A program made the translations under genes and the position numbers. From SLRI01 sp964393275 (lineage in GTDB: Bacteria; Pseudomonadota; Alphaproteobacteria; Geminicoccales; Geminicoccaceae): DNA of 64,000 nucleotides. The stretch covers positions 1-64,000 of the forward strand of contig CAYMTA010000005.1 in NCBI GenBank assembly GCA_964393275.1, read 5' to 3'. The notes beneath the pieces were generated by a model. That model was not told where the DNA came from. It was given only the letters and a program-made list of their open reading frames with translations, and made no database searches. Below, in pieces: positions 50,802 to 59,846 of the stretch (position 1 is the stretch's first letter; each line of letters starts with the position of its first letter).

Positions 50802-51916
50802 GGCACGGCGTCCAGGAGGCGGACCTCTTGCCCCGGGTGCAGCGCCTGAACACCGGCCACGACGATCACCTCGCCGGGCTCGAGACCGCTCGTGATGCCG
50901 ACCTTGGCCGGGCCGAACGAAGCCATCTCGATGGCCCGCAGGTTCACCGTGCGGCTCGTCGGGTCGACCACCCAGACGGCCGGCTCGCCGTCGGCGCTGG
51001 TGAGGGCCGCCGCCGGGATCTGGATCACCGAGCCGGCCTCGAGCTCCATGCGGCCGGTCACGGTGGCGCCGAGGCGCATGGCCTCCGGCGGGTCGATGAC
51101 GCCGACCTTGACCTCGAAGGTGCGGGTCACCGGGTCGGCGCGGGGCGCCACCTCGCGGACCCTTCCGGTGGCGGTGACCGTGGGATCGTCGGTGAGCACG
51201 ATGGCGACGGTCGGATCGGCGGGTGCGGTGCGCAGCACCTGGGCCGGCACGTCGAAGACGGCGTCGCGGCCGCCCTCGCGGGCGAGGCGGACGATCATCT
51301 GGCCGGCCTGCACGACCTCGCCGGGCTCGGCGCCGATGTCGGTCACGACCCCTTCGGCGTCGGCATGGAGCTCGGTGAAGGCGACCTGGTCCAGGGCGAA
51401 GCGCCGCTGGGCCTCGGCTGCCTCGACCTGCGAGCGGGCGGTCTGGTAGCCCTGCCGCGCATCGTCGTAAACGGCGCGCGCGGCGAAGCCACGATCCATC
51501 AGGTGCTGCTGGCGCTGGAAATGGTTGCGGGCCTGGGTGAGCTGGCCCTCGGCGGCGACGAGATTGGCCTCGGCGGCGCGCAGCGCGTTCTCCTCGTTGC
51601 GGGCGTCGAGCCGGGCCACGACCTGCCCGGGCCCGACGGTATCGCCCCGCTCGACCAACCGGTCGACCATGCGCCCGCCGATGCGAAAGGCGAGCGCCGC
51701 CGCGTCGGTGGCCTCGATGGTGCCTGTGAGCACCACGGCACCCGACGCCTCGCGCTGCTCGACGGTCTCGGTGCGGACCGGGCGGAGCACGGGCTCGACC
51801 GCCTCGGGCTCGCTGTCGCAGGCGGCGAGCCCGAGCACGAGGATGGCGACCAGCGGCCAGCACCGGGTGGCGCCCGGCTGGCTTAGATGGCCGGCGAACC
51901 GACAAAATATTGGCAT
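50798..51916 (-). CDS. RND efflux periplasmic adaptor (lipoprotein)
   Basis: This 372-residue membrane fusion protein has a lipoprotein signal ending in LGLAAC (C33). It has a biotinyl-lipoyl-like half motif at about residues 60-110, a coiled-coil hairpin (about 100-165) and beta-barrel domains. It links the RND pump to an outer-membrane channel. No TolC-like gene is adjacent. The adaptor precedes the pump and overlaps it by four bases. Confidence 0.9.
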   Translation of the reverse strand: MPIFCRFAGHLSQPGATRCWPLVAILVLGLAACDSEPEAVEPVLRPVRTETVEQREASGAVVLTGTIEATDAAALAFRIGGRMVDRLVERGDTVGPGQVVARLDARNEENALRAAEANLVAAEGQLTQARNHFQRQQHLMDRGFAARAVYDDARQGYQTARSQVEAAEAQRRFALDQVAFTELHADAEGVVTDIGAEPGEVVQAGQMIVRLAREGGRDAVFDVPAQVLRTAPADPTVAIVLTDDPTVTATGRVREVAPRADPVTRTFEVKVGVIDPPEAMRLGATVTGRMELEAGSVIQIPAAALTSADGEPAVWVVDPTSRTVNLRAIEMASFGPAKVGITSGLEPGEVIVVAGVQALHPGQEVRLLDAVP

Positions 51917-52014
51917 GCCATGCCTCGTGGGGAGCTCGGGGATCGAAACGATTGGCGACGCCCCGTCCCCGGGTGATGGCCGGGAACGGGGTGCGCTGGC
52001 TGGTCGGGGTCGTG

Positions 52015-52536
52015 TCAGGTGGCGGCGGGCGTCGCGTCCTGGATGGCGACCTGCGCCTCCTGCAGGGCCGCCCTGAGCTGGGCCTCCTTGGCGTCGTCAA
52101 AGGAGCTGCGCAGGATCCTGCCGCCGCTGCCCTTGAGCTCGGCCATGACCTTGTCGGTGGTCATCTTGCGGATCAGCAGGAAGAGGGCCGCATTGCCGGA
52201 GTGCAGCGTCTGCGCCGCATCCTTCATGAACTGGTCGTTGATGCCGAAATCGGCGAGCTTGCCACTGAGTGCTCCGCCCGCGGCACCGATGGCGGCACCG
52301 GCGAGCGGCATCATGAAGAGGAGGCCGATGAGCGAGCCCCAGAGCACGCCACCGAGCGCACCGGACTTCACCGGGCTGATGAGCTGCTTCAGCTTGATCG
52401 TCCCGTCGTCCTTCTTGATGGCGACAACGGCATCGCCGAGCTCGATCAGGTACTCCTTCTGCAGGCCGAGCAGCTTGCGCCGCACCTCCTCCGCCCGCTC
52501 CTCGGTCGGGTATTCGATGACCAGAAGGTCCGCCAT
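52015..52536 (-). CDS. DUF1269 domain-containing membrane protein
   Basis: This 173-residue protein begins MADLLVIEYPTEERAEEVRR, followed by the DUF1269 core with a glycine-rich hydrophobic segment (GALGGVLWGSLIGLLFMMPL, then AGAAIGAAGGALSG). Two later strands are LFLLIRKMTTDKVM and ILRSSFDD. Family function is unknown; members are often stress-related. It stands alone between the RND and asparaginase genes. I saw no EcfG site upstream. Confidence 0.88.
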   Translation of the reverse strand: MADLLVIEYPTEERAEEVRRKLLGLQKEYLIELGDAVVAIKKDDGTIKLKQLISPVKSGALGGVLWGSLIGLLFMMPLAGAAIGAAGGALSGKLADFGINDQFMKDAAQTLHSGNAALFLLIRKMTTDKVMAELKGSGGRILRSSFDDAKEAQLRAALQEAQVAIQDATPAAT

Positions 52537-52616
52537 GATGTTTTTCCCTCAGTCAGAAGTTTCGGGTGTGCTGATAGCATCGGATGGTGGCGCCCGCGAG
52601 GGGGTGTCTTGCCACC

Positions 52617-53597
52617 TCAAGCATAGGGAGCGAAGGCCGCCTCGAGCGCTTCGCGGCCGGATCCGGCACGGAGTGCCAGGCTGAGGAGGATGCGGGCCTT
52701 CAGGCCGGAGAGATAGCCGGCGGTCAGGAGGCCGCGGTCGATGAGGTCGATCTCTGCACCCGGATAGCCGTAGGTCTCGGTGAAGACCGGGCCGGTCATG
52801 ACGCGGGACGCGAGGACGACGGGCATGGCCTTAGCCAGCTTGCCGAGCACGGGTGCCGCATCGGCGTGGACGTGGCCGGCCCCCATGCCCTCGATCACCA
52901 CGCCTGCATAGCCGAGGCCGTCGAGGGCTTCGAGGAGCCGCGTGTCGGTGCCCATCGGGCACTTGACGAGGGCCACCGGCGGCAGCGGCCCGGTGTTGGT
53001 CGGCAGGTGGGGATTGCGCTTCAGGTGGACGTAGAAGGCCGGGCGGCCCTCGATCATCGTGCCGAGCGGGCCGACCAGGGGCGAGAGGAAGGCCGAAGGC
53101 AGGGCGGTGTGCGATTTCTGCACGAAGCGGGCGGCGTGGATGTCGTAGTTGAGCACGGCGAGCGTCCCGAGGCCTCTGGCCTCGGGCGAGGCCGCGACGC
53201 GGACGGCGGAGAGCAGGTTGGCGGGCCCATCGGCACCCGGCGCGTCGGCGCCGCGCATCGCACCGGTGACCACCACCGGCTGATCGCCCTCGACCAGGAG
53301 ATCGAGAATGAAGGCGGATTCCTCGATCGTGTCGGTGCCCTGGATGACCACGGCACCGTCGATGCCGCCGGCGAAGGCGGCATTGATCTCGGCGGCCACG
53401 GCGACGAGGATTTCCGGGGTCAAGGACGGGCTCGGCAGGCGGAAGGGCGAGCGCGCCTCGATCCGGGCCGCATCGGCCAAGGCCGGGACCGAGGCGACCA
53501 GCTCCTCGGCACCGAGCTTCGGCGTGATGCCGCCTGCCGCACTCGGCATCATGGTGATGGTGCCGCCGAGCGAGAGGACGAGGAGACGGGGCTTCAT
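52617..53597 (-). CDS. Asparaginase (type I/II superfamily)
   Basis: This 326-residue asparaginase/glutaminase has the nucleophile motif LSLGGTIT (T13) and second-site GTDTIEES with the catalytic Thr-Asp. VVTGAMR follows. It has no signal peptide, so it acts in the cytoplasm, releasing ammonia and aspartate from asparagine. Its ATG overlaps the MFS stop. With the glutaminase it forms an amide-degrading operon. Confidence 0.9.
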   Translation of the reverse strand: MKPRLLVLSLGGTITMMPSAAGGITPKLGAEELVASVPALADAARIEARSPFRLPSPSLTPEILVAVAAEINAAFAGGIDGAVVIQGTDTIEESAFILDLLVEGDQPVVVTGAMRGADAPGADGPANLLSAVRVAASPEARGLGTLAVLNYDIHAARFVQKSHTALPSAFLSPLVGPLGTMIEGRPAFYVHLKRNPHLPTNTGPLPPVALVKCPMGTDTRLLEALDGLGYAGVVIEGMGAGHVHADAAPVLGKLAKAMPVVLASRVMTGPVFTETYGYPGAEIDLIDRGLLTAGYLSGLKARILLSLALRAGSGREALEAAFAPYA

Positions 53598-55282
53598 GCC
53601 GCCGCCTCCTTCGCCTCGTACTGCCTTGCGATCCTGATCTCCTCCTCGGCCGAGGGCTCGGGCGGGTTGACCGGAATCTCGCCGGGCCGGTAGCCGGGCA
53701 GCCGGCCGGCCGGCAGGATGGTCAGGGCGGCGAGGCCGGCCATGAGCAGGAGGCCCACCTTCAGGGCGTTGAGGCGCATCGCGGCATTGACGCGGAACGC
53801 CTCCGCCTTTTGCTCGGGCGTCGCCTCGATCCGCTCCATGATGGCGGCGAGGCGGTCGTTGCTGACGAAGTTGATGCTGTCGAGATCGAGCTGCTGCTGC
53901 AGCTCGGGGGTGATGTACGAGTTGTCGGCGAGGTCGCGCATGATGCCGGCGCTCAGCATGCCGACCATCAGGGCACCGGCGACGGCGGTGCCGACCGCCA
54001 CCGAGAGATTCTGGGTGGTGCCACGCAACGAGCCCACGTCGCCGGCCAGCTCCTTGGGCGCCGCGGTCACGAGCACGTTGAAGACCAGGGTGACGAGAGC
54101 ACCCTGGCCGATGCCGAAGGCGATGAGGCCGAAGAGCACCGGAAAGGCGCTCCAGTCGTTCTTGACGACGAAGGCGAGCCAGAGGAGGGCCACGGTGCAG
54201 ATGGCGAAGCCGGCCCGGCCGATCTGGCGGGGTGTGAAGCGGCCGTAGAGGCGGACGACCAGGATGGCGGTGAAGAAGACGGTGAGGTTGAACGGCATCA
54301 TCGCGATCGCGGTCTGCAGCGGCGACTGACCCTGCACGATCTGGATGTAGAGCGGCACCGTGAAGTTGAGCATCGCCTCCATGCCGACGACGACGAACAT
54401 GGTGATGACGGCGGCCCGCTCGGTGGGCGACATCACCACACGAAGGTCGAGCAAAGGCGTGCGCCCCGCGCCCGCGACCTGCCGGCAGCGGCGGATGAAC
54501 ACCTGCAGGAGGATGACGCCGAGGACGATCAGAACCGGTGCCGGCGACACGCCGGCCAGGTCGAAAGGTGCGTTGGGCGAAGCGAAGCCGATGCCCCACC
54601 GGTTGAGGTTGTTGAAGCCGAAGCTGATCAGTGTGACCGAGGCGGCGGCGAGCAGGACTCCCAGATAGTCGATCTGCACCTCCGGCCGGGCCTTGTCCTC
54701 CTTCAGCTTGAAGCTGAGCAGGAAGACGATGGCGGCCGTGACGATCAGGAGGCCAAAGATCGGACGCCAGCCGACGAAGGTGCCGAGCAGCCCGCCGATG
54801 GTGAAGGCGGCGACGCCGGCGCCGGCCCGGGCGGAGCCCAGGGCACCCACCGCGGTCGCCTGCTGCGTGCCCTTGTAGTGGTTGGCAATCAGCGCCACGA
54901 GGGCCGGGACGATCACCGCCGCCGAGGCGCCGATCAATCCTTGGGCAATGATCATGACGGTGGCCGTCGGGCTGAGCGTCATCACCACCTGGCCGAGCGC
55001 GAAGACGCCGACGACGATGCGAAAGACGCGGGTGGCGCCGTAGCGCTGCAGGAGCTTCGCGCCGAGCATGACGAGTCCGGCGACGGCGAGCGAGTACATG
55101 ACGATGCCGGTGGCGATGGTGGTCGGCGGCACGCCGAAGCTCTCGACCATGCCGCTCAGCGCCACGGGCAGCGAGGCGACGTTGAACGACATGATCGCCT
55201 GGCCGAGGCAGATGGCGATCATCGGGACCCAGGATTCGCGTTGCTCTATGTCCACGATCGCGGTCGCGGTCGCCGTGCTCAT
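53594..55282 (-). CDS. MFS transporter, DHA2-like
   Basis: This 562-residue major facilitator has 12-14 helices and a long cytoplasmic tail. A family A-like motif appears as MLGAKLLQRYGATRVF, and motif C-like repeats occur around GSARAGAGVAAFTIGG. DHA2 proteins usually export drugs. Here its place between asparaginase and glutaminase genes suggests transport of an amino acid, amide or related compound, but that is only context. AGGGAAA precedes the ATG. Confidence 0.85.
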   Translation of the reverse strand: MSTATATAIVDIEQRESWVPMIAICLGQAIMSFNVASLPVALSGMVESFGVPPTTIATGIVMYSLAVAGLVMLGAKLLQRYGATRVFRIVVGVFALGQVVMTLSPTATVMIIAQGLIGASAAVIVPALVALIANHYKGTQQATAVGALGSARAGAGVAAFTIGGLLGTFVGWRPIFGLLIVTAAIVFLLSFKLKEDKARPEVQIDYLGVLLAAASVTLISFGFNNLNRWGIGFASPNAPFDLAGVSPAPVLIVLGVILLQVFIRRCRQVAGAGRTPLLDLRVVMSPTERAAVITMFVVVGMEAMLNFTVPLYIQIVQGQSPLQTAIAMMPFNLTVFFTAILVVRLYGRFTPRQIGRAGFAICTVALLWLAFVVKNDWSAFPVLFGLIAFGIGQGALVTLVFNVLVTAAPKELAGDVGSLRGTTQNLSVAVGTAVAGALMVGMLSAGIMRDLADNSYITPELQQQLDLDSINFVSNDRLAAIMERIEATPEQKAEAFRVNAAMRLNALKVGLLLMAGLAALTILPAGRLPGYRPGEIPVNPPEPSAEEEIRIARQYEAKEAAA

Positions 55283-55315
55283 GGTGGATTTCCCTGACCT
55301 GTTATGAGGTGATGC

Positions 55316-56320
55316 TCAGCTCTCGGGGCGCGAGGCGAAGAGGTTGAGGCCCATGCGCTCGGAGAGATACTTGGTGACCCTTTGGCCCTTGACGCTGTTG
55401 CCGGCCTCGTCGAGCGGCGGGGCGAAGGTGCCGAGCCCGGCCTTGCCGGGGGCGATGGCGACGATGCCACCGCCGACCCCGCTCTTGCCGGGCAGGCCGA
55501 TCTCGTAGAGCCAGTCGCCGGAGCGCTCGTAGAGCCCGGCCGTGGCGAGGGCGGCGAGCACGCGCTTGCAGACGGTGGGGCTGATGACCTGCTCCTTCGT
55601 CACCGGATTGACACCGCCATCGGCGAGCGTCGCCCCCATGACCGCGAGGTCTTTGGCGGTGACCAGCAGCGAGCACTGCTTCGTGTAGATGTCGGTCGCC
55701 TCGATCGCGTCGGCGTACATGCGCCCGTAGCCCTCGAGCAGCTTGGCGATGCCGCGGTTCCTCTGGTTGGTCTCGGCCTCGGAGCGGTAGATCTCCTCGT
55801 CGAGCTCGAGCGGGTGGCCGGCGAAGCGGGAGAGCCCGTCCCTGACCCACCGCCATTTGGCTGCCTCGTCGGCGCCGGGCGCGAGGCTGGTGGTGGCGAT
55901 GGCACCGGCATTGACCATCGGATTCATGGTGCGGTCGCCATTGAGCTCGATCGCCATGACCGAGTTGAACGGCAGGCCGGTGGCGTTGACGCCGATCTTC
56001 TCGCGCGCCAGATCGCAGCCGATCGCCTCGCTCACCAGCGCGAAGACGAAGGGCTTGGAGATGCTCTGGATGGAGAAGGCGTGATCGGCGTCGCCGATCG
56101 CGTGGACCGCGCCGTCGACGCCGGTGATGCAGACGCCGAAGAGATCGCGCGCGACGCGGGCGAGCGCCGGGATGTAGTCGGCGACCGTCCCCTCGTCGAG
56201 CCTGCGGTAACGCTCATAGGCCTCGGCCACGAGGCGTTCGACGAGCTTGGGATCAGGCAGGTGGCCGGTCGAGACGGCCTTGGCCGCCGTGACCTCGTCG
56301 ACACCCACAGGCTCGAACAT
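55316..56320 (-). CDS. glsA: Glutaminase A
   Basis: This 334-residue serine-dependent glutaminase has the catalytic SxxK pair S86 and K89 in SIQSISKPF. Further active-site segments are MNPMVNAGAIATTS, the YTKQCSLLV tyrosine region and GLPGKSGVGGGIVA. It hydrolyses glutamine to glutamate and ammonia, which can also counter acid stress. GGGGGAG precedes the ATG. It is the first gene of glsA-MFS-asparaginase. Confidence 0.95.
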   Translation of the reverse strand: MFEPVGVDEVTAAKAVSTGHLPDPKLVERLVAEAYERYRRLDEGTVADYIPALARVARDLFGVCITGVDGAVHAIGDADHAFSIQSISKPFVFALVSEAIGCDLAREKIGVNATGLPFNSVMAIELNGDRTMNPMVNAGAIATTSLAPGADEAAKWRWVRDGLSRFAGHPLELDEEIYRSEAETNQRNRGIAKLLEGYGRMYADAIEATDIYTKQCSLLVTAKDLAVMGATLADGGVNPVTKEQVISPTVCKRVLAALATAGLYERSGDWLYEIGLPGKSGVGGGIVAIAPGKAGLGTFAPPLDEAGNSVKGQRVTKYLSERMGLNLFASRPES

Positions 56321-56525
56321 GACGCTCCCCCTGGCTAGTCAGCGTTCTTTTTCTGTACGACGAGCTGCCAGGGGTGGATCATGCGTCGTTCGGCATTCAT
56401 TGGTCACCGCCCCATAACTTGCTTCAAGTGAGGGCCGTGCTACGCGGAAATCAAGTGAAAGCTAGATAACTGCGGGACAAGCCCGCGGGCGCCTGGTGCT
56501 GCCGATGGAGCGCCCGCGAGCCACG

Positions 56526-57047
56526 TCAGGAGGCTTTCGGCGTGTCGACCTTGGGCGCGTCGGCCGGTCGCGGGGCATAAGGTGACGTCGCCGGCCCGTC
56601 CAGCATGGCGATCGAGCCAGTGAGTCGGCCGCCGCGCTCGACCTCGAGCTCGCCGTAGCGGATGGCACCGTCGACCCGGCCGGTGCCGCGCACCAGGAGA
56701 CGGCCGCTGACGGTGAGCTCACCCTCGTAGACGCCGCTGATCACCGCGTCCTCGACGGACGCCTTGCCGTTGGTGAAGCGGCCGCTCTCGGCGATCTCGA
56801 TGGCGCGGGTGTCGTTCAGCGTGACCTGGACGTTGCCCTCGACGACGAGCAGATCGCACGAGGTGATGTCGCCGCTCAGGCTGAGGCCCTGGCCGACGAT
56901 CAGCCGCTTGCCGACCGGCTCGGCCGAGGCGGTGGCGGCCCTGGCCGGCGGCGGCGACTTGGCGGCCGGCGGCGGTGCCGGTGGTGCGGGCATGGCGCCA
57001 CGCGAAGGCAAGGGTGGAATCGGCTCGTCGTCTTTCTTGCGGAACAT
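56526..57047 (-). CDS. Bactofilin family cytoskeletal protein
   Basis: This 173-residue protein has a proline/alanine-rich N-terminal tail (about residues 1-45) and a bactofilin beta-helix (about 46-150: LIVGQGLSLSGDITSCDLLV, then GVYEGELTVSGRLLVRGTGR). A disordered C-tail follows. Bactofilins polymerise without nucleotide and organise cell shape or envelope machinery. It appears monocistronic, with no cell-wall hydrolase next to it. Confidence 0.9.
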   Translation of the reverse strand: MFRKKDDEPIPPLPSRGAMPAPPAPPPAAKSPPPARAATASAEPVGKRLIVGQGLSLSGDITSCDLLVVEGNVQVTLNDTRAIEIAESGRFTNGKASVEDAVISGVYEGELTVSGRLLVRGTGRVDGAIRYGELEVERGGRLTGSIAMLDGPATSPYAPRPADAPKVDTPKAS

Positions 57048-57152
57048 GGGAAATTGTCTCCCGGAGGCTGGTGATGCCGGCTGTGCGCCGCTCTTGTATC
57101 AACTGGCGGCCCGGATACCAACAGCCGTGTGGCAGTTCGGCCACTCTCCCGC

Positions 57153-58064
57153 TCATCTGGCGGGGTAGGGGCCAAGCTCCTTCGCCAGCCGCCGCGTGAT
57201 GGCGAGGCCGAAAGGGGTGGGCAGCATGGCCGGGTCGCGATCGACGACCGCCTCGGGGTCGAGGCCGAGCCGCGCCGCGACCAGCCGCTTGCCGTAGCAG
57301 AGGAGCGAGCCGATCGACTGCATGACGAAGGTGATCGCCGGCAGGATCTCGCGGTAGAGCGCTTCCGCCTCGGCCTCCCTGCCCTCCTGCATCAACGCGA
57401 GGATTCGCACCTGGGTGTCGTAGCAGTCGGGGGCCGGGATCATGCCGACGCAGCCAGCGCGGATATTGTCGGTGAACTCGAGCCCGCCCCGGCCGTTGAG
57501 GACGCGATAGCGGCCTTGCGTGGCACGCACCATGGCCTCGATCTCGACCGCCGAGGTCTCGCCCTTGATGACGGTGACGTTCGAGTGCTGCCGGTTGAGG
57601 GCGGCGAGGCCGTCGGGCGAGAGACCGACGCCCAGATAGGCCGGCGCGTTCTGGATGGCGACCGGCACCGGCGAGGCATCGGCGACCCCGCCGAAGAAGC
57701 GCAGAAGCGCTGCCTCGTCGATGTCCTGGATGACCGGCGGCTGGAGGATGACCCAGCCGGCGCCGGCAGCGGCCGCCTCGCGCACGAAGGCGGCCTGCTC
57801 CTCGACCGTGCGGCCGAAGACGGTGACGGCGAGCGGCACGCGGCCGGCGGCCGCGGTCGCGGCGAGCTCCAGCACCTCCCGCCGCTCGTCCGGCGTCAGC
57901 TTGCCGACCTCGGTGGCGATGCCGAGGCAGGCGAGCCCATGGGCGCCGCCGGCGAGGCAGGCCTCGATCTGGCGCCGCATCAGCGCCTGATCGATCCGGC
58001 CCCTTGCGTCGAAGAACGCGTAGACGATGGGGTAGATACCCCCTACTTCCTCGCCAGCAGTCAT
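57153..58064 (-). CDS. Dihydrodipicolinate synthase family aldolase/lyase
   Basis: This 303-residue TIM-barrel protein of the DapA/NanA family has Schiff-base lysine K167 in VIKGETS and active-site tyrosine Y143. The family GxxGE-like loop is GLACLGIATEVGKLT. True DapA is unlikely because the substrate-binding residues differ; sugar-acid or keto-acid aldolase activity is probable. ATG 58064 was chosen over longer in-frame options that are low-complexity and run into the divergent MFS gene. Confidence 0.85.
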   Translation of the reverse strand: MTAGEEVGGIYPIVYAFFDARGRIDQALMRRQIEACLAGGAHGLACLGIATEVGKLTPDERREVLELAATAAAGRVPLAVTVFGRTVEEQAAFVREAAAAGAGWVILQPPVIQDIDEAALLRFFGGVADASPVPVAIQNAPAYLGVGLSPDGLAALNRQHSNVTVIKGETSAVEIEAMVRATQGRYRVLNGRGGLEFTDNIRAGCVGMIPAPDCYDTQVRILALMQEGREAEAEALYREILPAITFVMQSIGSLLCYGKRLVAARLGLDPEAVVDRDPAMLPTPFGLAITRRLAKELGPYPAR

Positions 58065-58098
58065 TCCCTCTTCCCCCGATTCCCCGCCCTGGGCAGCC

Positions 58099-59307
58099 AT
58101 GCCAAATCGCGCCATCGTGCCGGGTTCCTTCGCCTTTGTCGCCCTGATCGCGGCGATCTTGACCATGTCGGCGATGACGATCGACATCAACCTGCCGGCC
58201 ATTCCGGCGACAGCGCTCGCTTTCGGCACATCCGAGACCCAGGCCCAACTCACCGTCTCGGTGTTCTTCCTCGGCTTCGCCGTGGGCCAGGCCTTCTTCG
58301 GGCCGCTCGCCGACCGGTTCGGCCGGCGGCCGCTCCTGATCATCGGCATCCTGGCCTACCTTCTGGCCACGCTGGTCTGCGCCCTCGCCCCCAGCATCGA
58401 GCTGCTGCTCGGTGCACGGCTGGCGCAGGGCCTCGCCGCCGCATCGGGGCCGATCCTGGGAAGGGCGGTCATTCGTGACCGATTCGAGGGGGCGGAGATG
58501 GCGCGCATCACCTCCTTCGTGATGGCGGCCTTCGTCATGGCGCCGGTCATAGCACCCTCGATCGGCGCCCTGATCCTCGCCTTCGCCTCCTGGCGCTGGA
58601 TCTTCGGCTTTCTGGCCTGCTACGGCACGGTGCTGCTGATCCTGGTCGTCACCCGGCTCGACGAGAGCCTGGCGCGGAAGGACTCAAAGGCGCTTCGGCC
58701 GAGGCGCATCGTCGGTGCCTACCGGGCGGTGCTGGCGCATCCGGATTCGCGCCGCTTCGGCGCCCTTTCCGTGCTCGGCCTCGCCATGCTGATCGCCTAC
58801 CTGATCAGCGCCGCACCGATCTTCATGACCATCTATGGCCTCTCGCCGTCGGCCTTCGGCATGGTCTTCGCGGCGATCGCCATCTGCTCGGCAATCGGCA
58901 GCCTCGTGAACACGCGGCTGGTGCGGCGCTATCCTCTTGATGCGATCATTCGGGTCGCCTTCCTCGGTGCCACGATCGCCATGGCGCTGGCCCTGGGCGT
59001 GGCCCAGCTCGAGCTTGGCGGGGCCTTCGGGCTGGTACCGCTCTTCGGCGTCTTCTTTCTCTGCTTCAGCGTGATCGTGCCGAACGCCACGGCCCTCGCC
59101 ATGCTGCCGCATGCCACGATCGCCGGTGCCGCGACCTCGGCCCTGGGTGTAGCGCAGAGCGTCATCCCCGCGCTCATCGGCACGTTCGTGGCGGCAATCG
59201 GCGATGGCACAGCGCGACCGGCCATCCTGACCATGCTGATCCTGGCCGCGCTCGGTCTCTGGCTGGCGCGCCGACCGGCGGCTCAGGCGACCAGGGCCCC
59301 TTCGTGA
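58099..59307 (+). CDS. Bcr/CflA-type MFS drug transporter
   Basis: This 402-residue 12-helix MFS protein has the DHA1 motif A, GPLADRFGRRPLLIIG, and the Bcr-type start TIDINLPAIPATALAF. It probably exports antibiotics or small metabolites. It diverges from the aldolase gene across 34 bases and overlaps the convergent methyltransferase gene by 25 bases. Confidence 0.9.
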   Translation: MPNRAIVPGSFAFVALIAAILTMSAMTIDINLPAIPATALAFGTSETQAQLTVSVFFLGFAVGQAFFGPLADRFGRRPLLIIGILAYLLATLVCALAPSIELLLGARLAQGLAAASGPILGRAVIRDRFEGAEMARITSFVMAAFVMAPVIAPSIGALILAFASWRWIFGFLACYGTVLLILVVTRLDESLARKDSKALRPRRIVGAYRAVLAHPDSRRFGALSVLGLAMLIAYLISAAPIFMTIYGLSPSAFGMVFAAIAICSAIGSLVNTRLVRRYPLDAIIRVAFLGATIAMALALGVAQLELGGAFGLVPLFGVFFLCFSVIVPNATALAMLPHATIAGAATSALGVAQSVIPALIGTFVAAIGDGTARPAILTMLILAALGLWLARRPAAQATRAPS

Positions 59308-59780
59308 CGGAGCAGCCAGGCCTTGCGCTCGAGCCCGCCGCCATAGCCGACCAGCCGACCGTCGGCGCCGATCACCCGATGGCAGGGCAGGACCAGCGAA
59401 ATCGGGTTCTTGCCATTGGCGGCGCCCGCGGCACGCACCGCCGTGGGCCGTCCGATCGACGCGGCGAGGCGGGCATAGGACCAGGTAGTGCCGCAGGCGA
59501 TTTGCCGCAGCGCCCGCCAGACAGTGGTCTCGAAGTCGCGGCCCTCGATATGGACAGGAAGCTCGTCGAGGGCGGCGAGGTCGCCCTCGAAATAGGCGGC
59601 GATCGCTCGGGCGAAAGGCGACGGCTCGGCATCGGCCACGGGCACGATCGGGGCCTTGCCCCAGCGGGCGCCGAGTCGGTCGGCGAAGTCGAGGCGATGC
59701 AGCGCCCGGCCGTCATGGGCGATGAGAACGTCGCCGATCGGCGACGGGATGCGCTCGACGATGAGGGGACGCTCGGCCAT
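59283..59780 (-). CDS. ogt: Methylated-DNA-[protein]-cysteine S-methyltransferase
   Basis: This 165-residue DNA repair protein transfers alkyl groups from O6-alkylguanine to its own cysteine C133 in the LPCHRVIG motif. A family helix-turn-helix (GTTWSYARLAASIGRPTAVRA) and the NPISLV segment are present. There is no Ada regulatory domain. ATG 59780 gives the usual length. The 3' end overlaps the MFS gene. Confidence 0.94.
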   Translation of the reverse strand: MAERPLIVERIPSPIGDVLIAHDGRALHRLDFADRLGARWGKAPIVPVADAEPSPFARAIAAYFEGDLAALDELPVHIEGRDFETTVWRALRQIACGTTWSYARLAASIGRPTAVRAAGAANGKNPISLVLPCHRVIGADGRLVGYGGGLERKAWLLRHEGALVA

Positions 59781-59846
59781 GCGGCGATTATGGCTAAAAG
59801 GAAAGCGGCAGGCTAGAAGCCTGCGCATCAGCCATCAGGATTTGTG

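Noticed and set aside
47715..52100. Single minus-strand frame of more than 1400 codons upstream-extending the RND pump
   Set aside because: The part beyond 50801 is antisense-frame sequence over the adaptor gene; RND homologues start at SRFNLSHWALANRSL and the adaptor stop overlaps that TTG.
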